Assembly: GCA_002049455.2 (NCBI GenBank)
Contig: KV918947.1
Coordinates: forward strand, 62,001 to 126,000
DNA from: Porphyra umbilicalis
Taxonomy: Eukaryota > Rhodophyta > Bangiophyceae > Bangiales > Bangiaceae
Direction of reading: 5' to 3'
DNA: 64,000 nucleotides
Positions 1 to 9,479 of this stretch are shown here, one piece after another. Every line of letters starts with the position of its first letter. Positions within the stretch are counted from its first letter, which is position 1. The notes beneath the pieces were generated by a model. The model was not told the DNA's origin and did no database searches. It saw only the letters and a program-made list of their open reading frames with translations. A program made the translations under genes and the position numbers.

Positions 1-6
1 TGCCCC

Positions 7-171
7 ATGGATGACGCCAAGGCGCGCGCCTTTGGCGCGCGCATGCTCGCCACCCTCGACGGCTCCGCGTTGTGCGTGCTCATTGCGCTCGGGCACAGCC
101 TCGGATTGTGGGAGGCGCTCGCCGCCGCGTCGGCGGCGGCGGCCGTGGCGGCGGGCGGTGGCAGGCCGTCG

Positions 172-204
<33 letters not shown>

Positions 205-1707
205 TCCACGGCAGCGGGGACGGCGGCCGGTGGCACGGCGCCCGTCGGCGTCACGGCCGCGCGCGTCGCGGCCGCCGCCGGCACATCGACCGTGTACGTG
301 TCCGAGTGGCTCGCCGCCATGGCCGCCGCGGGCGTTGTGGAAATTGTTGCCCGGCGTGGCGCGGGCGGCGGCGGTGGCGGCGGCGGCGGCGGTAGCGGCG
401 GTGGCGGCGGTGGCGGCGGCGCGGCGCGCGGCCACCCATTGACGCCGTCGGCGTCGGGTCGCCGCTTCCGCGGCGTCCGCGTCGGCGGCGACGAGTCTGA
501 TTCGGACAGCGTCGCGTCGGGCGTCGAGCCACTCCTCGGCCACCCGTCGCTCGGCGGGCGGGAGCGGCGCACGCCTCGCAAGGTGCCGCTGCTCTCCCCG
601 GCCTCGTCGACGGCGGGCTCGTCGGTCGGGGGGGTATCGGCATGAGCGGCGGCGGCGGCTGCAGCGCCGGCGGGGGCATGGCGTCGACGGGCGCCGTCGG
701 TGGCGTCGGCGCCGCCGCCGCCGCGTCGACGCTCTACGTGCTGCCGCCCGAGCACGGCGCCTTCCTCACCACCAACCCGACGGCGGACAACCTGGCGCTC
801 CTCACGACGCTGCTGCCGACGCTCGCGGCGCTGACGCCGCCGCTCGCCACCGCCGCCCGCCGCGGCAGTGGCCTCCCCCCCTCCCTCTACACGCCGCTGC
901 GGGCGATCCTCGCCGCCGACGCGGCGCAGACGCTCGACAGCAGCCTCCTCTCCTCCATCCTGCCGCTGCGCGCGGATTTGCCCAACCGCCTCGACGCGGG
1001 CATTGACGTGCTCGTCGTCGGCTGCGGCGACGGCGCGGCGGTGCGGTCCATGGCCGCCGCCTACCCGCGCTCGTGGTTTACGGGCTGGGATGGGGACGCG
1101 GCGGCCGTGGCGGCGGCGACCGCCGCCGTGGCGCCGGGGGTGGTCAACTGCCGCTTTCGGGCGGGCGTCCTCGGTGCCGACGCGGAGGGCGTCGCGTCTG
1201 CGTTTGACTTCATCGCCGCGTTTGGGTGTATGGACGGCGTGGCGGGGGGGGGGGTGGGGGGGGGGGCGCCCCCGTCGAGCGCCTCTTTTCGGCGGCCGCC
1301 ACGGCGCTGCGCGGGGGGGGGGTGCTCCTCGTGTCGGACGTGGCCGCGCGCCACGCGGGCGGCGCGACGGACGGCGTGGCGCGGGGGGGGGCGGGGGTGC
1401 CCCCGCGGGTGGCGGCGGCGGTGGTGGCGGCGGCGGCGGCGCGCAGCACCCCGTGGCCAATGTGCTCGGCGCCCTGAGCCTCTGCTACGCTCTCCCGAGC
1501 GCCTTGTACGAGGGGGAGATGGGTGGCGGGGGCGTGGGGGACTTGGTCGGCCTCCTCGGCGACGTGGGCCTCCGCGTGTCGGGCATGAACGCGCTCGACG
1601 GGGACCTGTGCAACGTGTACGTGTTTGCGGATAAGCCGAGGGGGGGGGTGGGGGGGTGTGAGCGGCGTGTCGTGGGGGGGTTGGGGGGGGGGGGAGGGGG
1701 TCTTTGA
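7..1707 (+). CDS. Rv2258c-like SAM-dependent methyltransferase, reading frame broken at G runs
   Basis: Similarity runs through several frames in the order expected of the Rv2258c-like class I methyltransferases. Frame 1 (from ATG 7) has a winged-helix start with LATLDGSALCVLIALGHSLG and YVSEWLAAMAAAGVVEI. Frame 3 (642 to about 1245) has YVLPPEHGAFLT and the SAM-binding glycine motif VLVVGCGDGAAVRSMA. Frame 2 (about 1266-1440) has LFSAAATALRGGGVLLVSDV, the strand after the motif-IV region. Frame 1 resumes near 1445 with the tail LCYALPSALYEGEMGGG and VYVFADKP. The later switches fall at G runs (1244-1266, 1313-1322) and GGC repeats; the first lies in a Gly-rich linker near 620-700. One gene with homopolymer length errors is likelier than four genes; short GC-rich introns are the alternative. 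Substrate unknown. The stop at 1707 depends on correct run lengths. Confidence 0.6.
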
Positions 1708-1993
1708 CGCGATCAGCCCCCGCGGACGGTGGCTGAGCGTCTGTATAGGCGACGCCGCGCCAGTGGTATCGTGTGTGTGTGTATGTATCCAAACTGTGTG
1801 CCGTCGACTGTGTCGGGGTGGGGACTCAACGGCGACCGGGCGCTTTGGCGGCCGCCGGCGCGCCGGGCGGTCCCGACGCGCACCGGCAGCAGCAGCGCCC
1901 ACCCCAACCACTCCCCGCCCGCTACCGCACCGACGCCAGCGTCCCGTCGCTCCCCCTCCAACGCCCCCACCCCTCGCCCGCCCGCCCCACCGG

Positions 1994-2088
1994 CTAGGCG
2001 CCAACGGCCGAGCCCGCCGCCCCGCCGGCCGCCCCCCCCCTGCGGGCGGGCTCGTCGAGCGCCGCCCACGGGTCGACGACCGGTGGCA

Positions 2089-2129
<41 letters not shown>

Positions 2130-3025
2130 CGGGCTCCGTCCTCACCCATGGGCGGGGACACCCCCCCCACGGCCTCTTCCGCCCACCCCCCCGCCTCGGG
2201 TGGTTGCTCCGCCACCCCCCCCTCCTCCCCGCCGGCGTCAGCGCTCCCCCCCCGCCCGCATCCCCCCCCCCCCCACCTCACCCCCCCCCGCCCCCCCCCA
2301 CAGCCCCTCCAAATCGAGGCGCGCCCGCTCCTCGGCCGTCAGCAGGTGGACGACCCCCCCCACCCCCCCCCCCACGTCGACCACCGCCCACCCCGACGAC
2401 GCGTCGCCCCGCACGGCCGCCAAGCCCAACGGCGGCGCGCGCGTGCGGTCGCGCGCTGCCCCCCCCCCGCGGACGGGGGGCGCCCACGGGGCACCGCCAC
2501 GGGCGGCGGCGACCAGCCCCGCCGCCGCCACCCGCACGTGCCCCGCGGAGCGGCAGGTGCCAACGACCGCCGACGCGGCGACGCCCGTCGGCGGCAGGTC
2601 GTGCGTCGACACGGCGGTGACGCCGAGGGCGGTGAGCGCCGCGGTGAGGGTGGGGGGGGGGGGGGGGGGTCGACGGGTACGCGTCGCCACTGCTGGCAGG
2701 GGGGGGGGGGGGGGGGCGCCGGCCTCTGCGTAGCGGGAGAGGAAGGTGGCGAGGCGCGCGGCGTTGGTCGAGGGGGGGGGGGGGGGGAGGGGGGGGGGGG
2801 ATCGTGCTCAGCAGCAGACGGGGGTGAGGGGGGGGGGGGGTCGCCCCGGGTGGCGGGGGGGGGGGGGGTGGGGGGGGGGGGCGGCGGTGCCACCCCCGCC
2901 GCCGTGGAAGGCGAAGGGGGGAGGGAAGGGGGGGGGGTTCCAGAGAGCGACCGCGCGCCCAAGGCGGCGCGGGGCGGGCGCGCCGCGGCCGCCGCGGCGG
3001 CGGCGGCGGCAGGGTGGCGGAGCAT
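1994..3025 (-). CDS. Hypothetical protein, probably real but broken by C/G runs
   Basis: No family recognised. A plausible start is ATG 3025, opening an Ala/Arg-rich stretch resembling an organelle-targeting peptide. Protein-like segments follow on the minus strand in shifting frames: NAARLATFLSRYAEAGAP near 2715-2760, then TAALTALGVTAVSTHDLPPTG through WAVVDVGGGVGGVVHLLTAEERARLDLEGLWG (2290-2640), then a tail VVDPWAALDEPARRGG ending at the stop 1994-1996. The segments are separated by homopolymer runs (about 2256-2300, 2650-2665, 2700-2716, 2775-2800, 2830-2885), which would explain the shifts. Residue composition resembles the neighbouring real genes and not the Pro/Arg-rich shadow frames. 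The start, the connectivity and even the existence of a single product are uncertain. Confidence 0.35.
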
Positions 3026-4057
3026 GGGGGTGGGGTGGGCGGCGGTGGCGGCGGCGGGTGTGGCTGCCGAGGCGGGGGCGGGGGGGGGAAGTGGCGCGTC
3101 GGCCGACGGCGCGAGCGCAGCGGCGGCGGCGTCACGGCGGCCGCGGCCGATGGGATCCGCCCGAGGGGCGGATGATCCTGGATCCTGCATCCGCGGCGTG
3201 AACGATGGGCGCGACGCGGGGGGTCTCGGCCGAGCGGCGGGGGAGGTGCGCGGCCGCCCCGCTGCCGTCGGCGGCGGCTCGGCCGCGCGCCCGAGCGCCC
3301 GCACCGTCCAGCGGGACGCCCGCCGTGTGTTTCCGCACTGATGAGGCGCACTGGGATGAGGTCACGGTGGCCCCGCCGGCCGAGGCGGTGGCGGCGGCAC
3401 AGTGCCGCCGCGGTCGTGGACACGCCCGACGGGGGTGCGCGCGTCGGGCGGGCACCCCAGAGCCCGTGACGGCCGTCCGTCGGGGGGTCGGCGCGCCCAT
3501 CCCGCGTGAGGGCGCGGGCGAAAGAAAGGGAGCTCGCCCCACACCTCGGCAGCGGCGCTGACGCTGTTGGCCTCGCCAAGGCCCCTCCGAACGCCGTCTG
3601 TGCGTGCGTCGACGCACGCGCCGGCGCCGCGTCGGCAAGTCGGGGCGCCTTCGCTCCCGGGCACACGCGTCCATTCGGCGAGGCCAGTGTGAGCGCGCCT
3701 GGTCGGCGAGGCGTGGGGACGCGCAGCGTGTCGCTCGCGCCACACAGCACTGCTCTATTGCCATGCGTGGACGTGTTTGTCCTCCAGTCGGTGTCCCAGT
3801 GCCGTCGGCCTTGCCATTGTCGTGTTCTAGTCGAGCCCATGCCCATTGAATGTGCCCTCGCCGCCCGACCCGGTCAAGCTCGTCGCGCGCGGGCGTGTGC
3901 ACCCCAGAAGGGAGTGCCCATCCCACGCGTCGTCTGCCCCTCCACGCTGTACAATCCAGGGAATAAACAAGTCATGCACCCAGCCCCATGCTGCCACCGT
4001 CCCCCTCCACCCCTCGACCTCCGTCAAAATTGTGCGCGCCGCCACCGCGCCAGCCGC
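3026..4057. other. Intergenic stretch, no supported gene
   Basis: GC-rich to about 3550, then more balanced. Open frames exist on both strands, but their products are Arg/Pro/Ala-rich without domains and look like shadows. This should hold the 3' region of the sigma gene and the 5' region of the broken hypothetical gene. Confidence 0.5.
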
Positions 4058-5812
4058 TCAAGCCGAGCCGATGCAGCTATACAGGATCTCCCGCACGCCC
4101 GGCGTCTTGAGCTTGGTCAGGGACGCCAACACAATTTGGCGCACCCGCTCCTTGGAGACGGCCAGGAGCGTGCCAATCTCCGTCAGCGTCCGCGCCTGCC
4201 CGTCGTCCAGACCAAACCGCAGCCGCACGACCGCCCGCTCCTGCGGGCGGAGCGTCTCGCGAAGCACCCGGTCGAGCTCTTCCCGCTGCATGGCCTCAAC
4301 CATCTTGGCCTCGACATTGTCGTCGCCTTCGAGGATCTCGGCAAGTTTGGTAGACGACTCGTCGCTCTCCGAGCTGGTGCCCCCCACCGCCGCGTCGAGG
4401 GAGGAGGGGAACCGCCCAGACACCTGGTTGACAAACTTGAGCTTGGCGGGCGTGATGCCCACCGCCGCCGCCACCTCCTCGTCGGTCACGTCGCCGGTGG
4501 TCGACGCCGCCGCCAGCTCCGAGTGGGTCTTGCGGATCTTGGTGGCGAGCGTCAGCATCCCGTTGGGCACGTGAATCATCCGGCCCTTGACGGCGAGCGC
4601 GCGCTGCACGACGGCGCGCACCCACCAGGTTGCGTACGTGCTGAAGTGGAACCCCCGGTTGGCGTCGTATAGCTCAGCGGCGCGGATGAGGCCGAGGCAG
4701 CCCTCTTGAATCATGTCCTCCTCCGAGAGGGAAGACATGGCCGCATTCGTGTGGGCACTGGCCCCGCGCCCGCCCCTGCTGTTGTGAATCTTGCGCACAA
4801 TCGACGCGACAAGGCGCATGTTGGCGCTGACGAGGGTGTTCTTGGCACGCACCCCGCGCTGAAGGGTGCCCTGCAGCTCCCCAACGGTCATGCCGGCGGC
4901 GGCCGCCCACTCTGGGGCGGTCGGCGTGCGGCCACGCGTGGCGACAAGCGACGCCTTGATGCTCTCAATCGACGCCAGGTCGGCCACTTCGGACGCGAGC
5001 CGGATTTCTTCCGACCGGCCGAGGAGCTCGTGGGAGCGGATTTCCGCGAGGTAGACGCTGAGTGCGTCCTTGCGCCACGCCGACCCGCTGGCCGCTGCCG
5101 ACGCCGGCTCCTCGTCGTCGTCAGACACCCGCAATGGCAGCGGCGACGCGGCGCCGGTGCGTACGGCGGGCGCGGCCTTGGCGGCGACGGCGGGCGCCGC
5201 CACGACCGCCGACGGTGGCAGGGACCGCCGCCTGGACGGTGGCGGCGCCGACCGACGCCGCCGCCGGGCGGTCGTGTTGACCGTCTTTTGGTCCTTGGGC
5301 CGAGACCGCCGTCGTGGAGGGGGGGGCGGAGCGGCGCCAGTTGCAGCAGCGCCGGCAGCCTCGACGCGGCTCACCGCCGCCGCCGACGGGGCCGTTACCT
5401 TGACGGGCGACGTGGCCGTTGGCCGCCGCGACGCCGTCGTCGCCGCGCGTCGTCGCCCCCCAGACGCCGACCCAAGGATGACGTGCGGGTTGGCAGCGAC
5501 CGCCGCCGCGGCGGCGGCGGCCAGCGCATCGTCGGCGGCGGGGAGGCCGTCGGCGAGCCCATCGTCGGGCCCGCCGAGGCCGCCCGCCCACGCGCCCCAC
5601 TCCACCGCCGAGACACCGTCGGCCTGCAACCGCCTCGCCGTTTGCACGGCAACGGCGAGCGACGCTTGCGGGCTGTACCGCCGCTGCTCGCGGCGGGGCA
5701 AGCCGCCGACGGGGTGCGGTGGCGACCGCATCGACGCTGCCGCCAGCGTCTGGTGGGAAGACGGCAGCGGCGTCGCCGGCGTCACGTACGCGACGGTGGG
5801 AAAGGTGCTCAT
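4058..5812 (-). CDS. Plastid RNA polymerase sigma-70 factor (nuclear-encoded)
   Basis: A 584-residue sigma-70 family protein, intact from ATG 5812 to TGA 4058. Residues 1 to about 245 are low-complexity, rich in Ala, Arg, Ser and Pro, fitting a plastid transit peptide plus a variable region. Region 1.2 starts near 246 (DALSVYLAEIRSHELLGRSE). Region 2.1 begins near 323 (LVSANMRLVASIVRKI). Regions 2.2-2.4 span about 361-404 (MIQEGCLGLIRAAELYD, then FSTYATWWVRAVVQRAL), which bind core polymerase and the -10 element. Region 3 follows, and region 4 (about 521-568) ends in the helix-turn-helix RTLTEIGTLLAVSKERVRQI for the -35 element. The usual Glu after RQI is Val here. Presumably it directs the bacterial-type plastid polymerase. 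Which SIG subgroup it belongs to needs a tree. Confidence 0.93.
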   Translation of the reverse strand: MSTFPTVAYVTPATPLPSSHQTLAAASMRSPPHPVGGLPRREQRRYSPQASLAVAVQTARRLQADGVSAVEWGAWAGGLGGPDDGLADGLPAADDALAAAAAAAVAANPHVILGSASGGRRRAATTASRRPTATSPVKVTAPSAAAVSRVEAAGAAATGAAPPPPPRRRSRPKDQKTVNTTARRRRRSAPPPSRRRSLPPSAVVAAPAVAAKAAPAVRTGAASPLPLRVSDDDEEPASAAASGSAWRKDALSVYLAEIRSHELLGRSEEIRLASEVADLASIESIKASLVATRGRTPTAPEWAAAAGMTVGELQGTLQRGVRAKNTLVSANMRLVASIVRKIHNSRGGRGASAHTNAAMSSLSEEDMIQEGCLGLIRAAELYDANRGFHFSTYATWWVRAVVQRALAVKGRMIHVPNGMLTLATKIRKTHSELAAASTTGDVTDEEVAAAVGITPAKLKFVNQVSGRFPSSLDAAVGGTSSESDESSTKLAEILEGDDNVEAKMVEAMQREELDRVLRETLRPQERAVVRLRFGLDDGQARTLTEIGTLLAVSKERVRQIVLASLTKLKTPGVREILYSCIGSA

Positions 5813-6456
5813 CGTGAGGATGAAGGGGGGGGACCAAAACGATGGGGGTGGGGGGGGGCAGGGGGACGGCCACTGCTGCGCGTTGGAGACGGGCCGGGTG
5901 GAAGGTAAAAGTGGGGACGGCTAGGGTGGAAACGGAGGGAAGAAGACCAATGGGCGACAGGGTGGCGGGATGGGATGATGTGGGGTTCAAGGAGGGTGGC
6001 CAGTGCTGCGACGGGGACGGAGATGGGGCACAGCGCCGACCGCGTGCAGCGTCTCAGCGTCTTGCGGTGGTGGGGAGCTCTGGCGGGTCACCGGCGGCGC
6101 GGGATGATGCCAGCTGCGACGGTCGTGCAACTCCGCCACCCCCCCGCCACCACCGCTCCCCCACACGGCCGCCGCAGAGGTCCCATCGGGCAATCTACCA
6201 CCCAAAATGGGGCCCCAGAGCGCTTGGTGTGCGGCCCACCACTCACACCTCAGATTGCCGTTGGTGCAATCTGCCCGACCGCGTCGGGTGTCAAATGGAC
6301 CCGGTGGCGGGCCAGCGTGTGGCCGCCCGACGCCGCCCAAGCATGCCCTCCACCTTCATGGTGGCGGGAGCCGAGGACTGGTCTGCCAGATGAGTGGCAG
6401 ATAGAGCCCAACCTGCAGGTGGACCCCCTGAACGCCGTAACGTGATGTGGTACGTA
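5813..6456. other. Intergenic stretch upstream of the sigma gene
   Basis: No gene seen. It contains the upstream region of the sigma factor and, at the far end, the border of the repeat island. Small open frames have no recognisable content. Confidence 0.5.
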
Positions 6457-6517
6457 CGCGTTTCAGACCGCGGCGCTCGTCTGGCGCGTGCAGAGGAGCG
6501 CCGCGGTCTAAAACGCG
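6457..6517. repeat. Inverted repeat, 22-bp arms, 17-bp loop
   Basis: The arms at 6457-6478 and 6496-6517 are complementary except for one C/T difference. The core is GACCGCGGCGCTC. It lies 80 bp outside the left end of the 23.3-kb element and could be an old foldback, a recombination or insertion site, or a structured terminator. Confidence 0.8.
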
Positions 6518-6596
6518 AATATCGTTTCTATACTATATTGGAAGTTTTGCAGTGTGGACTATTCCCTGGCCTTTAGGACAGGGTGCTCTCAAAGTG

Positions 6597-6626
6597 TATG
6601 GCAGATCCCTGTTCTTTGGACCCCCC
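6597..6626 (+). repeat. Left 30-bp terminal inverted repeat
   Basis: Begins TATGGCAGATCCC and ends in six C. It matches the reverse complement of 29860-29889 at all 30 positions. GTG precedes it. Confidence 0.9.
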
Positions 6627-7056
6627 CCGGCAGCACGTTTGCGGAAAACGCGTTTGACCCCCCGCCGTGGCACCGTCAGGGCAGGCACGTTTTGGGATTC
6701 GGCCTCGTTTGCTGACAGCGCGTGCAGTCACGAGGCGAAAGGTCGCGACATCAGAGACCGAGCACGCGACGCCGAGAGATCAATCGCGGAGAGACCGGAC
6801 ATCTGTGGACCGATGTTCTAATAGTGTGGCTCAAGGCCGCTAATCGTGCCTCGCGGGCCGCTCCGATTGGAAACGGGCTCCACTTCGTGTCGTCTCCCCC
6901 TAATCGGGCCAGCGAATCCTTAAGCGAGACCCCTAACAGAGGGCCTCAGGCGAGGTCCTCGGATTTCATCCGCTTTCCGGTCCCGAATGTGGGGCCTCTG
7001 ACCCTGGATTTTTAGAAACGTGCTCCACTTCGTGTTCCTCGCGGTGGGGTGCAAAC

Positions 7057-7066
7057 GGTATAAGCC
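7057..7066 (+). promoter_or_regulatory. Possible TATA-like promoter element
   Basis: GGTATAAGCC lies about 30 bp upstream of a plausible transcript start and about 200 bp upstream of a canonical 5' splice site. It is a single short match, so only suggestive. Confidence 0.25.
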
Positions 7067-7267
7067 GGTGTGCAAAGCTTAGAAAGGTGGGCTACAAGGA
7101 GATTGCATTGTCGTGTGATTGCCGGTGCCTGGATCTGCGGGCCTGCGATTGGACCAGCAGTCACCGAGGGTCGTCAAAAAACGGAGCGGGGCACATGTGT
7201 TGGCGCCCAGGCCGTCCCGATCTGGGCTTTCTTGCGCACAGCGATGTGGTCTGTGCATGTGATTGCG

Positions 7268-7384
7268 GTAAGTCCCACACGTACTGTAGCCCCTGCCAAA
7301 GCGCCTCCTCCGCCGCACTCTCTCTCCTTGCGTCCTCTTCCACTGCGCTCCCGTCGTGTTTCTCGACGTCTTTCTTTCGTGCAG
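7268..7384 (+). other. Candidate spliceosomal intron, 117 nt
   Basis: GTAAGT at 7268, a pyrimidine-rich stretch TTTCTTTCGTGCAG ending at 7384. It lies upstream of the likely start at 7582, so it would be a 5'-UTR intron. Length divisible by three means the open frame alone cannot confirm or exclude it. Confidence 0.5.
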
Positions 7385-7581
7385 GCCGAGGACCTGTGCT
7401 GCCGTGCGGACGGGCAAGCTGCCCAGCGCATTGTATACGCTCGTCGATCCCTGTCTGCGTGAGCCGCCACGTCGTGCACGGTGGTGTCGTGAGGAGCGCG
7501 GCGTCTCGGACTCGCCTTCTTTTTTGTGGGCTGTGTTTCGTCGGGGTTCGGCTTGGCGAGTACGTTCGAGTGTCTCGGGAA

Positions 7582-9354
7582 ATGACGGGGCGGTGCCTTC
7601 TATGCAACTTTGACTTGGGTGTCGACGCCAATGGGGTGCAGCGCACGGGGTCACACACGCAGCGCACGTGCGGCCTCAAATCCATGCCTTGTCGTCACGC
7701 ACTTCCAGTCGGGCACCCTTTTCGCAAAGACGGGGCCTGCTTCGAGGTGGACTGTTGCCACCACACGAAGTGCACCAAGTGCCCCGTCGTTGGGCACCAT
7801 GTCAGCACCCTCGTGTTGTCGCCGGATCGCTTCCAGATGGACAACAAGACGGGCAACGTGACGCGTCGGCGGACGGCGCCACCGCTTAGCAGCTCTGATT
7901 ACGTTTGCCCCCTCGTCACTGACGCTGTGGTCGCTGAGTGGGTGCGTGCGCACCATGCGGCTTGCTGGGCGGACTGGCGGCAGTCGCAGGAGGCGGCTGC
8001 GGCAGCTGCGGACATCGTCGCCAACATCCATCAATCGGGGCTGCGTACGGTCGCGGCGGCCGACTTAATGGCGGGGACCGGCATCGTCGCCGCGTCAAAC
8101 AACGCGGATAACCGGCCAGTTTTTCAGGCGATGGCGATTGCGCTGGACGATCCCGACAAGACGGCCGTCGGGGCGGCGCTGGCCGCCGCTGCTTCGGCCA
8201 CGACGGCAGCGGCGGGGGGTGGAGTGGGGCGTGGGGTTCGACGGGGGAGGGGTGCTGCGGGCAGCGGCGGGCGCGGTCGGGCCGCTCTTGGTCACGGTGA
8301 TGGCCGTGGTCGCACTCCTCGTGGTGGTGGCTCAGGGGGGGCCGCTGAATCCGGGTCGACCATCGGATCCGCTGGCCGGGGCATGGGATCTGCTGCGGGC
8401 TCTGTTGGCATGGCTGCTGCAGCCGGGACTGGGACGAGCCGTGGTGTTCGTGCTGCCGAGGAGACACCCGGCAGGCGCAATGTTCGAGCGCGCTCGATGA
8501 ATTCGTTGGATTTTCCCTCGGGCGTCGATCGACGGGCATCGACGACGGGGACTGGTGGAGGAGGGGGGAGGCGGGTAGGCTCGCGCGAGGCGTCTCCGCC
8601 CACGGATAATGCGGCGCGTGCAGGTGGCCCGAGTGACCTCCCAGCCCGGTCCGCCGCGCAGATGGCGCGTGCGCACGTGACACTGATGCAGTCGAACGCC
8701 CTCCGTGCCGCCGACTCCGTGTCGCGCCTGACGGCCACTGGCTCTGGGTCGACGGAGCCGGTGGCGGTAGTGGCGGCAGCGCGGGCTCGCGCGTCGGATG
8801 CCGGTGGTCCCGCAGCGGCCGTGGCTGTTGTGGCAGCCCCTCTTCACTTGACGTGGAAGACGGGGGAGCGGGAGAAGTTTTCGGCGGTTTCGGTGTTTGA
8901 CTGCCCGGCCGTGAGTCGGATGACGTCGACGCAGCTGGCGTCCGCGGCGTTCAAGGGCGCCCTGAAGTCCCACGCCATCAACTTTCCCACCATGGAGGCC
9001 GAGTTTATCGGCGGTGCGGAGGACCACTTGCTTATCGGACTGAGCATCACGTGCGGGGGGGTGTCGCCTGCGGACGTGGCGGAGCAGCTTGTCTCGCGCC
9101 GTGTGGACCGGTCAAACGCCAACCTCATGCAGCTCGTTGCCTCGTGGTGCCAGAAGTTCGTCACAGAGAACATGGTGGCGGCGGCGGTGCTCGGTCATGC
9201 AGGTGTGGATGGGGAGGTAGACGGGGAGTCGGACGGTGACGCGGAGGCCCGGGACGACACGGCTGGTGCAGCCGATCCATCCAACAGTCGTGGTCGCGGA
9301 CACTGCGGGGGTGCTGTGAGCGATGATGAAGAGGGGGAGGAGAATGACTACTAG
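7582..9354 (+). CDS. Cys/His-rich protein with conserved C-terminal region, unknown function (paralogue of the 21754 gene)
   Basis: About 590 residues from ATG 7582; the frame is open further upstream to 7087 but without a convincing ATG. Residues 1-75 form a Cys/His cluster: MTGRCLLC, then RTCGLKSMPCRHALPVG, then CFEVDCCHHTKCTKCPVVGHH, followed by DYVCP. The middle (about 210-400) is Gly/Ala/Arg-rich with RG repeats. The C-terminal third is ordered-looking (SAVSVFDCPAVSRMTS, KGALKSHAINFPTMEAEFIG, VASWCQKFVTENMV) and ends in an acidic tail. The Cys/His pattern recurs in the protein at 21754-22107. I recognise no family; metal and nucleic-acid binding is inference from Cys spacing and the RG region. 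A 291-bp repeat array begins about 130 bp past the stop. Confidence 0.7.
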   Translation: MTGRCLLCNFDLGVDANGVQRTGSHTQRTCGLKSMPCRHALPVGHPFRKDGACFEVDCCHHTKCTKCPVVGHHVSTLVLSPDRFQMDNKTGNVTRRRTAPPLSSSDYVCPLVTDAVVAEWVRAHHAACWADWRQSQEAAAAAADIVANIHQSGLRTVAAADLMAGTGIVAASNNADNRPVFQAMAIALDDPDKTAVGAALAAAASATTAAAGGGVGRGVRRGRGAAGSGGRGRAALGHGDGRGRTPRGGGSGGAAESGSTIGSAGRGMGSAAGSVGMAAAAGTGTSRGVRAAEETPGRRNVRARSMNSLDFPSGVDRRASTTGTGGGGGRRVGSREASPPTDNAARAGGPSDLPARSAAQMARAHVTLMQSNALRAADSVSRLTATGSGSTEPVAVVAAARARASDAGGPAAAVAVVAAPLHLTWKTGEREKFSAVSVFDCPAVSRMTSTQLASAAFKGALKSHAINFPTMEAEFIGGAEDHLLIGLSITCGGVSPADVAEQLVSRRVDRSNANLMQLVASWCQKFVTENMVAAAVLGHAGVDGEVDGESDGDAEARDDTAGAADPSNSRGRGHCGGAVSDDEEGEENDY

Positions 9355-9479
9355 TGAGTGCATGTCTTTTATTTACATCCCTGCACTATGCATACGTAGT
9401 GCATGTACTTTTTTGACATATGGACACGCGACGCCGCCGTCGTCCGTACGGCGCCGCAGTTGGCGGCCGTCAAACGTCG

